In this document: piece by piece, positions 24,560-33,571 of the stretch
Layout of the letters: every line of letters starts with the position of its first letter
Position numbering within the stretch: the stretch's first letter is position 1
From: Chryseobacterium daecheongense
GTDB lineage: Bacteria; Bacteroidota; Bacteroidia; Flavobacteriales; Weeksellaceae
Length of the DNA: 64,000 nt
NCBI RefSeq assembly: GCF_003729955.1
Contig: NZ_RJTX01000001.1
Span: 558,001-622,000, forward strand
Direction: 5' to 3'
Position numbers and translations under genes: made by a program
The notes under the pieces: model-generated
Databases searched by the model: none
The model's input: the letters and a program-made list of their open reading frames with translations, nothing else
Told to the model about the DNA's origin: nothing

Positions 24560-26260
24560 ATGAAAAAGGCAGCGATATTCATTCTTTTAATTGCTTTTTC
24601 AAGCAATAAGATCATCGCACAGACTGTAGAAAATAAACTTCAACTGGAATTCAGTGAACTCAATTCATGGACATCCTCAGGTTCTTCCTTACCTGGAAAT
24701 GTTTCTAAGATGCCATTGGCTACACGTACTAAAACGCTAGCTTCACAACTTAATCCTTCACAAAGCTTCAATATGAAAATAAGCTATGCTCCGGATGGTA
24801 TGGATACCTGGGGAGCCTGGTATACGGAGCAAAATAAATTCAACACCTTTAATTTTACCAATTGGCAGTATGTAGACATTTTTATCTGGTTTGCAGGAAA
24901 AATATCTGTTCCCTCCAAATTATGGGTAGATACTGCTCACAAAAACGGAGTTAAAATTATTGGAACTGTATTTCCCAATGACAAGGAAATGAATATTCTC
25001 ATCCAAAAAGATATCAAAGGAAAATTTATTGCTGCCCAAAAGCTGATTGAAATTGCTCAATATTATGGTTTTGATGGTTGGTTTTTCAATGTAGAATCAT
25101 CTGTTTCTCCATCCGTTGCTTCGCAGTTTATGGAAATGTTGACACAATTAGAAACCACAAAGCCCAAAGGTATGGAAATCCATTGGTATGATGCTATGAT
25201 ACCAAACGGCGAAATTTCTTATCAAAATGCCCTGAATAATGCCAATGCTCCCCTCCTGCAGAATGGTAGAATCCGGGTTTCAGATGCCTTTTTTACTAAT
25301 TACTGGTGGGGATCTGACCAGATTGCTTCCTCTGTAACCACAGCAGAAAATATCAAAAGGAGCCCATTCGATGTATATACCGGTGCCGATGTGTGGCCTA
25401 AAAGAACCGGCGCACAGGCTTTATTTACCAGATCTCCCGACTATACGTGGATTACACAATTATTCAACAATTATGGTCCGGCTGGAAATGCAGGTCCTGT
25501 AAACAGCCCGAAAACTTCTTTAGGTTTATTTGCCATGAATCTGACGTACAACAGCGGACTGACCAATTTCAATACAGATCCTAATGATTATGCCAACTTC
25601 TATAAGACAGAGTCCCGTATTTTTTCCGGAGATGATAACAATGTTGCAGTAACAGATCCTGATGGAATCCATATCTGGAAAGGAATTGGATATTATGTGC
25701 CTGTTCGTATGGTCATTAACAAGCTTCCCTTCAAAACAAATTTCAATGTGGGACAAGGAAAAATTGTAGCAACGAATGGAAAGATAATTGCTAAAAACTG
25801 GTCCAATATGGGAAAACAGGATATTTTGCCTTCATGGCAATGGGCTGTTTCTTCCGCGGATTTGAATGCCAATACTCTACGCCCCTCATATTATTTTGAT
25901 GATGCTTATAATGGAGGAAGCTCCATCCAATTTGCAGGAAATCTTGCGAATGATGTTACGGTGAAATTATTCCAGACAAAACTTACAGCCACTCCAAAAA
26001 CAAAGTTTTCTTTAGCCTATAAATATCCGGCTGCCGGAAATACCAATGCCAGATTAGCGCTTTATTTCAGTGATAATCTGACCAAGCCTGTTTATCTTGA
26101 CATAGGGACAGCGCCCAGCTCTGAATGGAATACCATTACTTTCGACCTATCCTCCTATGCACGGAAAGAAATAGCAGTGATTGCTTTAAATTTTCACACC
26201 GGAAAGACTGTAAATAATTATACATTCAACTTAGGTCAATTCAACATTTATAATAATTAA
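24560..26260 (+). CDS. Secreted GH85 endo-beta-N-acetylglucosaminidase
   Basis: A 566-residue exported enzyme: signal peptide MKKAAIFILLIAFSSNKIIA, then a TIM barrel of family GH85 and a C-terminal beta-sandwich (about 440-566). Catalytic residues fit Asn177 and Glu179 in FDGWFFNVES, spaced N-x-E as in Endo-A and Endo-D. The YVDIFIWFAG and GVKIIGTVFP strands are also characteristic. Members cut between the two GlcNAc residues of the core of N-linked glycans. It has no lipobox and no visible type IX secretion tail, so it is periplasmic or exported by another route. It would free high-mannose or core glycans from host glycoproteins. Confidence 0.85.
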   Translation: MKKAAIFILLIAFSSNKIIAQTVENKLQLEFSELNSWTSSGSSLPGNVSKMPLATRTKTLASQLNPSQSFNMKISYAPDGMDTWGAWYTEQNKFNTFNFTNWQYVDIFIWFAGKISVPSKLWVDTAHKNGVKIIGTVFPNDKEMNILIQKDIKGKFIAAQKLIEIAQYYGFDGWFFNVESSVSPSVASQFMEMLTQLETTKPKGMEIHWYDAMIPNGEISYQNALNNANAPLLQNGRIRVSDAFFTNYWWGSDQIASSVTTAENIKRSPFDVYTGADVWPKRTGAQALFTRSPDYTWITQLFNNYGPAGNAGPVNSPKTSLGLFAMNLTYNSGLTNFNTDPNDYANFYKTESRIFSGDDNNVAVTDPDGIHIWKGIGYYVPVRMVINKLPFKTNFNVGQGKIVATNGKIIAKNWSNMGKQDILPSWQWAVSSADLNANTLRPSYYFDDAYNGGSSIQFAGNLANDVTVKLFQTKLTATPKTKFSLAYKYPAAGNTNARLALYFSDNLTKPVYLDIGTAPSSEWNTITFDLSSYARKEIAVIALNFHTGKTVNNYTFNLGQFNIYNN

Positions 26261-26281
26261 TTTAAATTTTTACCCTGAAAA

Positions 26282-26313
26282 TTTGTGTAGTTAAATAACT
26301 ACACATATATTTG
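26282..26313 (+). promoter_or_regulatory. Promoter of the arsR-type operon
   Basis: TTTG at 26282-26285, 20 bases, TATATTTG at 26306-26313: a complete match to the Bacteroidota promoter. The predicted transcript start near 26317 lies in the second operator. Confidence 0.75.
26284..26305. promoter_or_regulatory. ArsR-type operator 1
   Basis: Perfect inverted repeat: TGTGTAGTTA (26284-26293), two bases, TAACTACACA (26296-26305). It fills the spacer between the -33 and -7 boxes. Confidence 0.75.
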
Positions 26314-26329
26314 TAGTCAAATAACTACA
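26312..26329. promoter_or_regulatory. ArsR-type operator 2
   Basis: TGTAGTCA (26312-26319) and TAACTACA (26322-26329), one mismatch to symmetry. It is a second copy of operator 1, centred 26 bases downstream and ending 2 bases before the start codon. Confidence 0.7.
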
Positions 26330-26331
26330 CA

Positions 26332-26655
26332 ATGAATCTGAGAAGAGATGTATTTCAAGCCATTGCAGACCCTACGAGAAGATCAATACTGATGCTCGTA
26401 GCCACACAGTCCATGACTGCAGGCGCCATTGCGTCGAATTTTGATACCGCAAGACCTACCGTTTCAAAGCATTTGCAAATCCTTACAGAATGTGAATTGC
26501 TTCGACAGGAACAAAACGGCCGGGAGATCATTTACCACCTCAATCCAAACAAAATGAAAGAAATCGCCGATTTTATTGAACCTTTCCGTACAATGTGGGA
26601 TGACAGATTCAACAAACTGGAAAGCATCATGAAAAATTACCAATCCAAAAAATAG
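26332..26655 (+). CDS. ArsR-family winged-helix repressor
   Basis: A 107-residue ArsR/SmtB-type winged-helix protein. It opens with [20 protein letters not shown] and has the recognition segment [19 protein letters not shown] and the wing [13 protein letters not shown]. No cysteine or histidine metal site of the ELCVCDL type is present, so it belongs to the non-metal group usually paired with AHSA1 proteins. It is first of a four-gene operon and probably represses it: twin palindromes cover its promoter. The inducer is unknown. Confidence 0.9.
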   Translation: MNLRRDVFQAIADPTRRSILMLVATQSMTAGAIASNFDTARPTVSKHLQILTECELLRQEQNGREIIYHLNPNKMKEIADFIEPFRTMWDDRFNKLESIMKNYQSKK

Positions 26656-26660
26656 CAAAC

Positions 26661-27128
26661 ATGGAACTAAAGACCAAAATACACGCAGAAGATGGCAAAC
26701 AGGAAATTTTCATCACAAGGGAATTTGATCTGCCTCTAGAACTACTTTTCAGAGCGTATTCCGAAGCAGAACTTATAGAGCAATGGATGGGAAACAAAGT
26801 GTTGAGGCTTGAAAACAAGCAGCACGGCGGCTATGAATTCCAAATTACCAATCCTCAAGGAGATGTGGTTTTCAAAGCTCACGGAGCCATTCATGAATTT
26901 ATTCCCAACCAGAAGATCATCAGGACATTTCAAATGGAAAACACTCCTTTCCCTGCTCAGCTTGAATACATCACCTTTGAAAAATTGACGGATGAGACCA
27001 GTAAAATTACGATACATACCATTTATCAATCTGTGGATTACAGGGATCAGATGTTAAAATTACCATTTGCACAGGGCATTAATATGGCCCATAACCGTCT
27101 TCAGGAAATTGTGAATCAATTAAAATAA
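26661..27128 (+). CDS. AHSA1/SRPBCC-domain protein
   Basis: A 155-residue START-like (SRPBCC, AHSA1 subgroup) fold. Typical are ITREFDLPLELLFRAYSEAELIEQWMG at the start and a C-terminal helix. The fold makes a deep hydrophobic pocket for a small ligand, and the partner may be the inducer of the upstream ArsR protein (inference). The gene starts 5 bases after arsR. Confidence 0.9.
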   Translation: MELKTKIHAEDGKQEIFITREFDLPLELLFRAYSEAELIEQWMGNKVLRLENKQHGGYEFQITNPQGDVVFKAHGAIHEFIPNQKIIRTFQMENTPFPAQLEYITFEKLTDETSKITIHTIYQSVDYRDQMLKLPFAQGINMAHNRLQEIVNQLK

Positions 27129-27133
27129 GGATC

Positions 27134-27712
27134 ATGAACCCAAAAGCTGATTTTTTCTTTGACGAACCCGGACAATGGCAAAAAGAATTTGAAAAACTAA
27201 GAACCATTCTTTTGGACACGGGTCTTGAAGAGGAAGTAAAATGGGGATGCCCATGCTATACGTATCATGGTAAAAATATTATTTTGATCCATGGCTTTAA
27301 AGAATACTGCGCTCTCCTACTCTTTAAAGGTGCTTTATTAAAGGATACCGATAACATTCTTATCCAGCAAACGGAAAATGTTCAGGCTGCACGGCAAATC
27401 CGTTTTACCGGCCTTCAGGAGATTAATGATTGGGAAAAAGTTATAAAAACGTATGTTTATGAAGCTGTTGAAGTCGAAAAATCCGGCATTCAGGTAAAAA
27501 TGAAGGAAACCAGGGAATTTGAAATGCCCGAAGAATTTCAACACAAACTGAACGAAAATCCGGAATTACAAGAGGCTTTTGAAGCTTTAACACCGGGCAG
27601 ACAAAGGGCATACCTCCTCCACTTCTCCTCTGCCAAGCAACCCAAAACCCGCGAAGCAAGAATTGAAAAATATATTCCTCAAATCCTTAAAAGAAAAGGC
27701 TTAAACGATTAA
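27134..27712 (+). CDS. YdeI/OmdA-like protein with DUF1801 domain
   Basis: A 192-residue protein: an N-terminal DUF1801 unit (~15-115; LEEEVKWGCPCYTYHGKNIILIHG) and a C-terminal OmdA-like helical unit (EMPEEFQHKLNENPELQEAFEALTPGRQRAYLLHFSSAKQPKTREARIEKY, in parts). Relatives of the C-terminal domain are linked to bacteriocin tolerance and cationic peptide stress. No signal peptide. It follows the AHSA1 gene by 5 bases. Confidence 0.85.
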   Translation: MNPKADFFFDEPGQWQKEFEKLRTILLDTGLEEEVKWGCPCYTYHGKNIILIHGFKEYCALLLFKGALLKDTDNILIQQTENVQAARQIRFTGLQEINDWEKVIKTYVYEAVEVEKSGIQVKMKETREFEMPEEFQHKLNENPELQEAFEALTPGRQRAYLLHFSSAKQPKTREARIEKYIPQILKRKGLND

Positions 27713-27729
27713 CAACTTAATAAACTCAC

Positions 27730-28119
27730 ATGGAAACACAAAAATCACAAAAAAGAAACAAGATCATTTATTGGATCTTTACCCTATGGACAGCATTAGG
27801 AATGATTTCTACAGCTATTGTTCAGCTTATGAAGCATCCGGACGAAGTACAGAACTTTACTACATTAGGATATCCTCTGTACCTTATGACCATCATTGCG
27901 GTCTGGAAAATATTGGGAGTCGTTGCTATTCTTATTCCCAAAACCCCATTACTAAAAGAATGGGCGTATGCAGGCTTTGTTTTTGTCATGTCCGGAGCAG
28001 TAATTTCACATCTTATTGTTGGAGATCCCTTCGGTAAAACCTTTCCTGCTGTATTACTATTGGCCTTAGTGATCATCTCATGGTATTTCAGACCTGCTGA
28101 TCGAAAAGTCACTTCATAA
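27730..28119 (+). CDS. DoxX-like membrane protein
   Basis: A 129-residue protein with four predicted membrane helices (about 14-32, 50-70, 76-95 and 100-118), of the DoxX/DoxD-like group. DoxX proteins are connected with thiosulfate/quinone or oxidative stress reactions in some bacteria, but this short type has no assigned activity. It is the fourth gene of the ArsR-controlled run, 17 bases after the YdeI-like gene. Confidence 0.8.
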   Translation: METQKSQKRNKIIYWIFTLWTALGMISTAIVQLMKHPDEVQNFTTLGYPLYLMTIIAVWKILGVVAILIPKTPLLKEWAYAGFVFVMSGAVISHLIVGDPFGKTFPAVLLLALVIISWYFRPADRKVTS

Positions 28120-28172
28120 AATCAGTACATTTAATTTATTAAAATAATTAAAATCACCCTAAACAGTATAAT

Positions 28173-28730
28173 ATGAACAAAAAGAAACTCACCCCAGAAC
28201 AAAGCGAAAAACTGTTGAAAGTTTTACATCAGCGTTTTGAAAAGAATACGTCCCGTCACAAAGGTTTAGATTGGAACAAAATACAGTCGAAACTGGAGAA
28301 AAATCCTGAAAAATTATGGTCACTGAACGAAATGGAAGAAACCGAGGGAGAACCGGACGTAGTGGGTTATGATAAAAAAACGGATGAATATATTTTCTTT
28401 GACTGTTCGCCGGAAAGTCCGAAACGCAGAAGCCTTTGTTACGATTATCCTGCATGGGAAGCCAGAAAAGCCAACAAACCGGAAAGCAATGCTATTGATA
28501 CAGCTTCAGATATGGGAATTGAAATTCTCACGGAAGAAGAATACAGACAATTACAGGAGCTCGGCAAATTTGATCTGAAAACCTCAAGCTGGATAAAAAC
28601 TCCTGCTCATATCAGAGAACTTGGCGGTGCCATATTCTGTGACCGTCGCTACAATACTGTTTTTACATATCACAACGGTGCAGATTCCTACTATGCCGCA
28701 AGGGGATTCAGAGGGGCCTTAAAAGTCTGA
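28173..28730 (+). CDS. DUF4256-domain protein
   Basis: A 185-residue cytoplasmic protein of the DUF4256 family. Most of its length is conserved, with blocks such as EGEPDVVGYDKKTDEYIFFDCS and FCDRRYNTVFTYHNGADSYY. Function unknown. It lies 53 bases after the DoxX gene, same strand, without a terminator between, so it probably belongs to the ArsR-controlled transcript. The same set of families is often found together in flavobacteria. Confidence 0.8.
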   Translation: MNKKKLTPEQSEKLLKVLHQRFEKNTSRHKGLDWNKIQSKLEKNPEKLWSLNEMEETEGEPDVVGYDKKTDEYIFFDCSPESPKRRSLCYDYPAWEARKANKPESNAIDTASDMGIEILTEEEYRQLQELGKFDLKTSSWIKTPAHIRELGGAIFCDRRYNTVFTYHNGADSYYAARGFRGALKV

Positions 28731-28864
28731 TAGAATAAACAATTATAATAATATTTTCACGTTATTAGAGAAGAATCTAAAATAATTTTAAGCATATCCT
28801 CTTTTTAAGATAAGTATTGTTATTTTAGCGTCTGAAATTTGATTTAACATAATAAAAAGGAATT

Positions 28865-29365
28865 ATGAAAAAATTGCTCTTACTGGGTTCTCTTTCTGTT
28901 TTTCTGATGAACTGCAACAAAAAAACGGAAACAGTAACACCTCAGGTTGAACCAGATTCTACAGCAGTAGCAGAAACTGTAGTAGATACTTTAGGCCCAA
29001 AATCTTTCTGCTATATGAGCGTGGTAGGACAAGACACTGTTTTCGCAAGCATTGATGACAACTTAGGTACCATCACCGGAAAAATGTCTTACAAAAATCA
29101 TGAGAAAGACAGCTCCAAAGGAGATGTTACAGGCTTTAAATCAGGAGATACCTTAAAACTTACCTACGAATTTGAATCTGAAGGAATAAAAAGTAAAAGA
29201 GACATTTTCTTCATACAAAAAGACAATACTTTGATTGAAGGAATTGGTGAGCAAAAAGATGATAACGGGCAAATGAAATATACCAACGAAAATAAAATCA
29301 ACTATAATGCAGGTCATAAATTAAAGACCGCTGATTGCAAGATTGTCACAGAAGCTCTGAAATAA
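28865..29365 (+). CDS. Small lipoprotein, unknown function
   Basis: A 166-residue lipoprotein: signal MKKLLLLGSLSVFLMN and Cys17 (lipobox FLMNC), then a Thr/Val/Glu-rich spacer and a compact domain of about 110 residues with beta strands around residues 55-135 (SVVGQDTVFASIDDNL, GDTLKLTYEFESEG). Two other cysteines are present. I do not recognise the family beyond flavobacterial lipoproteins. It has its own terminator. Confidence 0.6.
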   Translation: MKKLLLLGSLSVFLMNCNKKTETVTPQVEPDSTAVAETVVDTLGPKSFCYMSVVGQDTVFASIDDNLGTITGKMSYKNHEKDSSKGDVTGFKSGDTLKLTYEFESEGIKSKRDIFFIQKDNTLIEGIGEQKDDNGQMKYTNENKINYNAGHKLKTADCKIVTEALK

Positions 29366-29402
29366 GACTATTCAAGATTGTTCTAAGGATAGAAACATAC
29401 AA

Positions 29403-29428
29403 ACAGCCTGATTGGTCAGGCTGTTTTC
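29403..29428 (+). terminator. Terminator after the 28865 lipoprotein gene
   Basis: ACAGCCTG (29403-29410), loop ATTGGT, CAGGCTGT (29417-29424), then a T run. Confidence 0.88.
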
Positions 29429-29448
29429 TATTTGTACAATTAAGAGAT

Positions 29449-30582
29449 TTATAGATATTGTAAAGTATATCCTGATAAAGCTCCCAATAAGACTATCCAG
29501 GCGCTATTGATTTTTCTGTAGAAAATCATAATCATGAAACAAATAATAGCAATAAACACAGTTTTCCAATCTGAAATACTGTCTTTCGCCATTTCATAAC
29601 ATATAAAGATGATAATCGCTATTGATGCAACATTTACGGCATCTAAAAATGATGAAAAAAATGTTGAGTTCCGCATCATCTTTACAATAGGATTCAATAA
29701 TGCCACAAAAACAAATGATGGCAGGAAAATGCCTAAAGTAGCAACCAACGCTCCCGACCAATTATCAATCTGATATCCAATGAAAGTAACAGAGGAAAAA
29801 ACCGGACCCGGTGTAAACTGCCCCACTGCTATTGCATCTAACAACTGCTGCCTTGTTAAGAGACCTCTGCTTACCAATTCCGTATCAAGAAAAGCAAACA
29901 GAACGTACCCGCTTCCATACAATATAGCCCCAACTTTAAGAAAGATAAGAAACAATTTCAAATGTCTGGAAGTCAAAACAAAATCCTGAAACGGCAACAA
30001 CAAGGGGAAAAGAGAACCATTGATATTTCTCTGCCGGATAAAATGCAATAGAATCGCCGCAATACCCGCTCCAAATAAGAGAATAATCTCACTGATATCG
30101 GCAAAGGAAAGTAATAGAACCAGAATACCTATTATCCATAATTCCATTGTCTTTAAAGACTTTTTTGCAAGTGGGAAAACAGCATTCAATATCACTGTAA
30201 TAATTGCCGGTTTTATTCCATATATAAAAGGCTGAACTTCCGGAAGTTGCCCATATTCCTTATACAACCAAGCAAAAAACAAGGTAATAAAGACTGCTGG
30301 ACTTATAAAACATAATCCCGCAACCATTAATCCTTTCCATCCTGCTCTATCCTGTCCTATATGGATGGCCATTTCCGTACTGTTGGGACCTGGTATAAGA
30401 TTAGTGGCCCCCATCAGATCCAGAAAATGTTGTTCCGTCATCCAAGCTCTTTTGGCAACCACTTCCTGTTGCATCATGGCAATATGAGCAGCCGGCCCCC
30501 CAAAAGCAGTGAAACCTAATTTCAAAAAAACGATGGCGAGTTCTTTTAGATGGTTTTCTTTATTCCTTTTTTTGAAATCCAT
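29449..30582 (-). CDS. chrA: ChrA-family chromate transporter
   Basis: A 377-residue membrane protein with two CHR domains. The first holds LKLGFTAFGGPAAHIAMM and GATNLIPGPNSTEMAIHIG, the second FLKVGAILYGSGYVLFAFL and AVGQFTPGPVFSSVTFIGY. About ten helices. The family exports chromate, but many members in heterotrophs have other or unknown anions. The gene lies 35 bases downstream of the threonine aldolase gene on the same strand and is probably cotranscribed. Confidence 0.88.
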   Translation of the reverse strand: MDFKKRNKENHLKELAIVFLKLGFTAFGGPAAHIAMMQQEVVAKRAWMTEQHFLDLMGATNLIPGPNSTEMAIHIGQDRAGWKGLMVAGLCFISPAVFITLFFAWLYKEYGQLPEVQPFIYGIKPAIITVILNAVFPLAKKSLKTMELWIIGILVLLLSFADISEIILLFGAGIAAILLHFIRQRNINGSLFPLLLPFQDFVLTSRHLKLFLIFLKVGAILYGSGYVLFAFLDTELVSRGLLTRQQLLDAIAVGQFTPGPVFSSVTFIGYQIDNWSGALVATLGIFLPSFVFVALLNPIVKMMRNSTFFSSFLDAVNVASIAIIIFICYEMAKDSISDWKTVFIAIICFMIMIFYRKINSAWIVLLGALSGYTLQYL

Positions 30583-30617
30583 GTGAAATTATCTTCAATA
30601 ATCTAAACCTTCTTAAT

Positions 30618-31664
30618 TCAAGACTTTTCTGCTGACAATTCACTCTTGATCATCTCAATAAAGCTATTGACAGCTTCATCACCTGTATTCCAGGAAGTGA
30701 TCAACCGAACAGCGGAAAAATCCTCATCCATCTTTTTCCAGACGTAAAATTCAAATTTTTCAGATAGCAGTTCAATTAAATCATTACTTAAAATTGGGAA
30801 AATCTGATTGGTATAAGTATCTGAAAGAAAATGCACTCCCCTTTCCTTCAGGGCGTTTTTAATTTTCATTGCCTGCTGATTCGCGTGTTTAGCCAACTCA
30901 AAATATAAATCATCTTTCATCAATACCAAAAACTGGATCCCCAGCAATCTTCCTTTTGCCAGCAATGCCCCTTTTTGCTTGATATTGAAGGCAAAATCCT
31001 GCTGAAGGCTTTGGTTATTAATGACAATGGCTTCTCCTATCAAAGCTCCGTTTTTAGTCCCGCCCAAATAAAAAACATCTGTAAGAGCAGCAACTTGTTC
31101 AAGGGTCAGATCACTGATTTCCGATGTTAAGCCATGTCCCATTCTTGCTCCGTCCATAAACAGGTACAGGTTATTTTCCTTACAAAAATCAGAAAGCTCT
31201 TTGAGCTCCTTCACAGTATAAATGGTTCCCAACTCCGTAGAATTAGAGATATATACCATTTTAGGCATTACCTGATGCGGAATATTTCTATGATTTTCCA
31301 ATACAGGAATAATATCTGAAGGCGTTAGCTTTCCATCTGCCGTTTCAATGCTCAGGATTTTATGTCCGGTTGCTTCTATTGCCCCTGTTTCATTATTCAA
31401 AATATGTCCTGTAGAAGCGGAAATAACACATTGATAGGGCTTTAAGATAGATGAAATCACAATCAGATTAGCCTGTGTTCCGCCGGAAACAAAATAAATA
31501 TCCGCATAGGCATTATTCATTTTCTCTTTAATATATTCTTTAGCTTTTAAAGAATATGCATCTTCTCCGTAACCGGCTTGCTGATCTAAATTATATGTTG
31601 AAAGAGCCTGCAAAATAAGAGGATGACATCCCTCTGAATAATCGTTTTTGAATGAAAATTTCAT
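30618..31664 (-). CDS. ltaE: Low-specificity L-threonine aldolase (PLP enzyme)
   Basis: A 348-residue fold-type I PLP enzyme. Typical are FSFKNDYSEGCHPLILQAL at the start, the FMDGARMGHGL stretch for PLP contact and the Schiff-base Lys in YLGGTKNGAL. It splits threonine to glycine and acetaldehyde. Cytoplasmic. It starts 85 bases from the divergent dtxR-type gene, so the promoters of the two probably lie back to back in 31665-31749. Confidence 0.85.
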   Translation of the reverse strand: MKFSFKNDYSEGCHPLILQALSTYNLDQQAGYGEDAYSLKAKEYIKEKMNNAYADIYFVSGGTQANLIVISSILKPYQCVISASTGHILNNETGAIEATGHKILSIETADGKLTPSDIIPVLENHRNIPHQVMPKMVYISNSTELGTIYTVKELKELSDFCKENNLYLFMDGARMGHGLTSEISDLTLEQVAALTDVFYLGGTKNGALIGEAIVINNQSLQQDFAFNIKQKGALLAKGRLLGIQFLVLMKDDLYFELAKHANQQAMKIKNALKERGVHFLSDTYTNQIFPILSNDLIELLSEKFEFYVWKKMDEDFSAVRLITSWNTGDEAVNSFIEMIKSELSAEKS

Positions 31665-31721
31665 AGAGTAAAATTAAAAAAAGTTAAAACATCAAGAGCA
31701 GGATTTTCATAATATTTTGTT

Positions 31722-31729
31722 AGATTTGT
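31722..31729 (+). promoter_or_regulatory. -7 box of the DtxR-type gene
   Basis: TAGATTTG, perfect TAnnTTTG, 20 bases before the TTG start codon. No TTG at a proper -33 distance. Confidence 0.45.
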
Positions 31730-31749
31730 ATTGAAAATCATCTAACATT

Positions 31750-32403
31750 TTGAAAACAACATTAACAGAAGAGAATTATCTGAAGGCTTTGTTTCATTTG
31801 GTTGATCATGAAGGAAAGGTGACGATTAATGAGCTCAGCAAATTTTTAAACGTAAAAATGCCGAGTGTGAATAATATGATGAAGAAATTTGCGGAAAAAA
31901 ACTGGGTGATCTACGAAACCTACAAGCCTCTTATCGTTACTACCAACGGAAAAAGAGAAGCCGCTCTGGTTGTACGTAAACACAGGCTTACGGAAATGTT
32001 TCTGGTGAAAACAATGAATTTCGGGTGGGAAAATGTTCATGAAATTGCAGAACAGCTGGAACACGTTCATTCTCAGATTTTCTTCGATAAAATGGATGAA
32101 ATTCTGGATTATCCCAAATTCGATCCTCACGGTGAACCTATTCCTGACAAAGACGGAAATATCATTGCACAGGATTTACAGAAACTAAGCGACTGTCACA
32201 TTGATGAAACCGTTGTTTTTGCTTCTGTTACCCTTTCTGATGATGCATTTCTAAGCTATCTGAACGAAAGAAAATTACTACTGAATACCAAGATCAAAGT
32301 CATTAAAATTGAGGATTTCGATAAATCCATGACCATTGAAATTGAAGGTAAAAAAGAAGTGCTGAGCAGAAAAGCCACTGAGAAAATACTGGTCAAAAAA
32401 TAG
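31750..32403 (+). CDS. DtxR/MntR-family metal-dependent regulator
   Basis: A 217-residue regulator starting at TTG 31750 (no ATG upstream in frame). It has a winged helix (~1-65; TEENYLKALFHLVDHEGKVTINELSKFLNVKMPSVNNMMKKF), a dimerisation/metal-binding domain (~70-140, with VRKHRLTEMFLVKTMNFGW, EIAEQLEHVHS and FDPHGEPIP) and a C-terminal FeoA-like SH3 domain. It would repress iron or manganese transport genes when metal is high. No transporter gene is adjacent in this window. Confidence 0.88.
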   Translation: MKTTLTEENYLKALFHLVDHEGKVTINELSKFLNVKMPSVNNMMKKFAEKNWVIYETYKPLIVTTNGKREAALVVRKHRLTEMFLVKTMNFGWENVHEIAEQLEHVHSQIFFDKMDEILDYPKFDPHGEPIPDKDGNIIAQDLQKLSDCHIDETVVFASVTLSDDAFLSYLNERKLLLNTKIKVIKIEDFDKSMTIEIEGKKEVLSRKATEKILVKK

Positions 32404-32551
32404 AGTAACAATATACTTCAATGTACACTGGTATATGATTGCCTCCGAATTTACCGTATGATACCTCGAGTACATCATTTCACCATCAGCTTTTACTGCT
32501 TCACCCATTTAATTATATCATCGGTTTTAATATTTTGCTTTCTTTGCACTA

Positions 32552-33571
32552 ATGAATAAGAATGAGAGAAAAATATATCTTTATAGTGCCTTTTTGATTA
32601 CATTGGTAGTCAATTCTGCAAAACTGATGGCCCTTAATAGTGATGGGATTATTGCCCGTTACTGGCAGTTCAATATTGGTGAATATAGTTTCCAGTTTTT
32701 CTATAATATGATGTTCTGCCTTCTATTACTATATCTTAATCTCTCCAAGGGTAAGTTTCTGAGTGTACTTAGAGAAAACAAAAAATACTGGAAACTCTAC
32801 ACATTTAATGCCTTGGTGGTTGTGGCAGCTATTGTGCTGGGAAGCGTGATCCATTCTTTGCTTTTTGGAGCTGTTCAACTTCCGGGTGGAAGAATGAGAG
32901 GATATTTTGCCCGGTTTCTGCTCAGCAGTATCATGATTGCTGTAGTTATCCGCCTTATTCTTCTGATGCGTGAAAGCAGAAATAAAGACCTGATCAATGA
33001 ACAGCTCAATTCCGCCTACCTTCAGGCACAGCTGAGACTACTCCAGGAACAGCTTAACCCGCATTTTCTCTTCAATACACTGAGCAGTCTTTCCGCTATA
33101 GTCCGGGAAAATCCGGCTCTGGCCCAAAACTATATTCTCCATCTTTCCAAAATCTTCAGATATACACTGCTCCGTTCAGGCAACGATCTGGTAACCCTTG
33201 AAAAAGAACTTGAGCACCTGAAGTCCTATATCCAGCTGGTGAAAATGCGGCTGGAAAATACCTTTCAGATTTATATCAATATCAGCGAAAATCTTATACA
33301 TAAGCAAGTACTTCATTTATCACTGCAACCCTTGGTGGAAAATGCGGTTAAACATAACAGGGCTACAGATTCATCACCTTTAGTAATAGAGATTTATGAA
33401 GAAAATACCTGGCTCATTATCCGAAACAATCTCCAACCCACCATCAGTGAGGCAGAGGGGACCGGACTTGGTCTTACCAACCTGAATGAAAGATATAAGC
33501 TGCAAACCCATCATGAGATAGAAATCCATCAGACCAAAGAATATTTCATTGTAAAGCTTCCCTTGTTATGA
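32552..33571 (+). CDS. LytS-type sensor histidine kinase
   Basis: A 339-residue membrane kinase. It has four hydrophobic segments in the first ~150 residues, then the His_kinase (LytS) core with phospho-acceptor His171 in LRLLQEQLNPHFLFNTLSS and an ATPase domain ending GTGLGLTNLNERY. The input signal is not evident, as there is no recognised sensor domain. Its stop overlaps the start of the LytTR regulator by 4 bases, which marks the cognate pair. Confidence 0.9.
   Translation: MNKNERKIYLYSAFLITLVVNSAKLMALNSDGIIARYWQFNIGEYSFQFFYNMMFCLLLLYLNLSKGKFLSVLRENKKYWKLYTFNALVVVAAIVLGSVIHSLLFGAVQLPGGRMRGYFARFLLSSIMIAVVIRLILLMRESRNKDLINEQLNSAYLQAQLRLLQEQLNPHFLFNTLSSLSAIVRENPALAQNYILHLSKIFRYTLLRSGNDLVTLEKELEHLKSYIQLVKMRLENTFQIYINISENLIHKQVLHLSLQPLVENAVKHNRATDSSPLVIEIYEENTWLIIRNNLQPTISEAEGTGLGLTNLNERYKLQTHHEIEIHQTKEYFIVKLPLL

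Noticed and set aside
26284..26329. Twin inverted repeats as ends of an insertion sequence
   Set aside because: They sit exactly on a promoter of an arsR gene, are 26 bases apart and have no transposase; operators explain them better.
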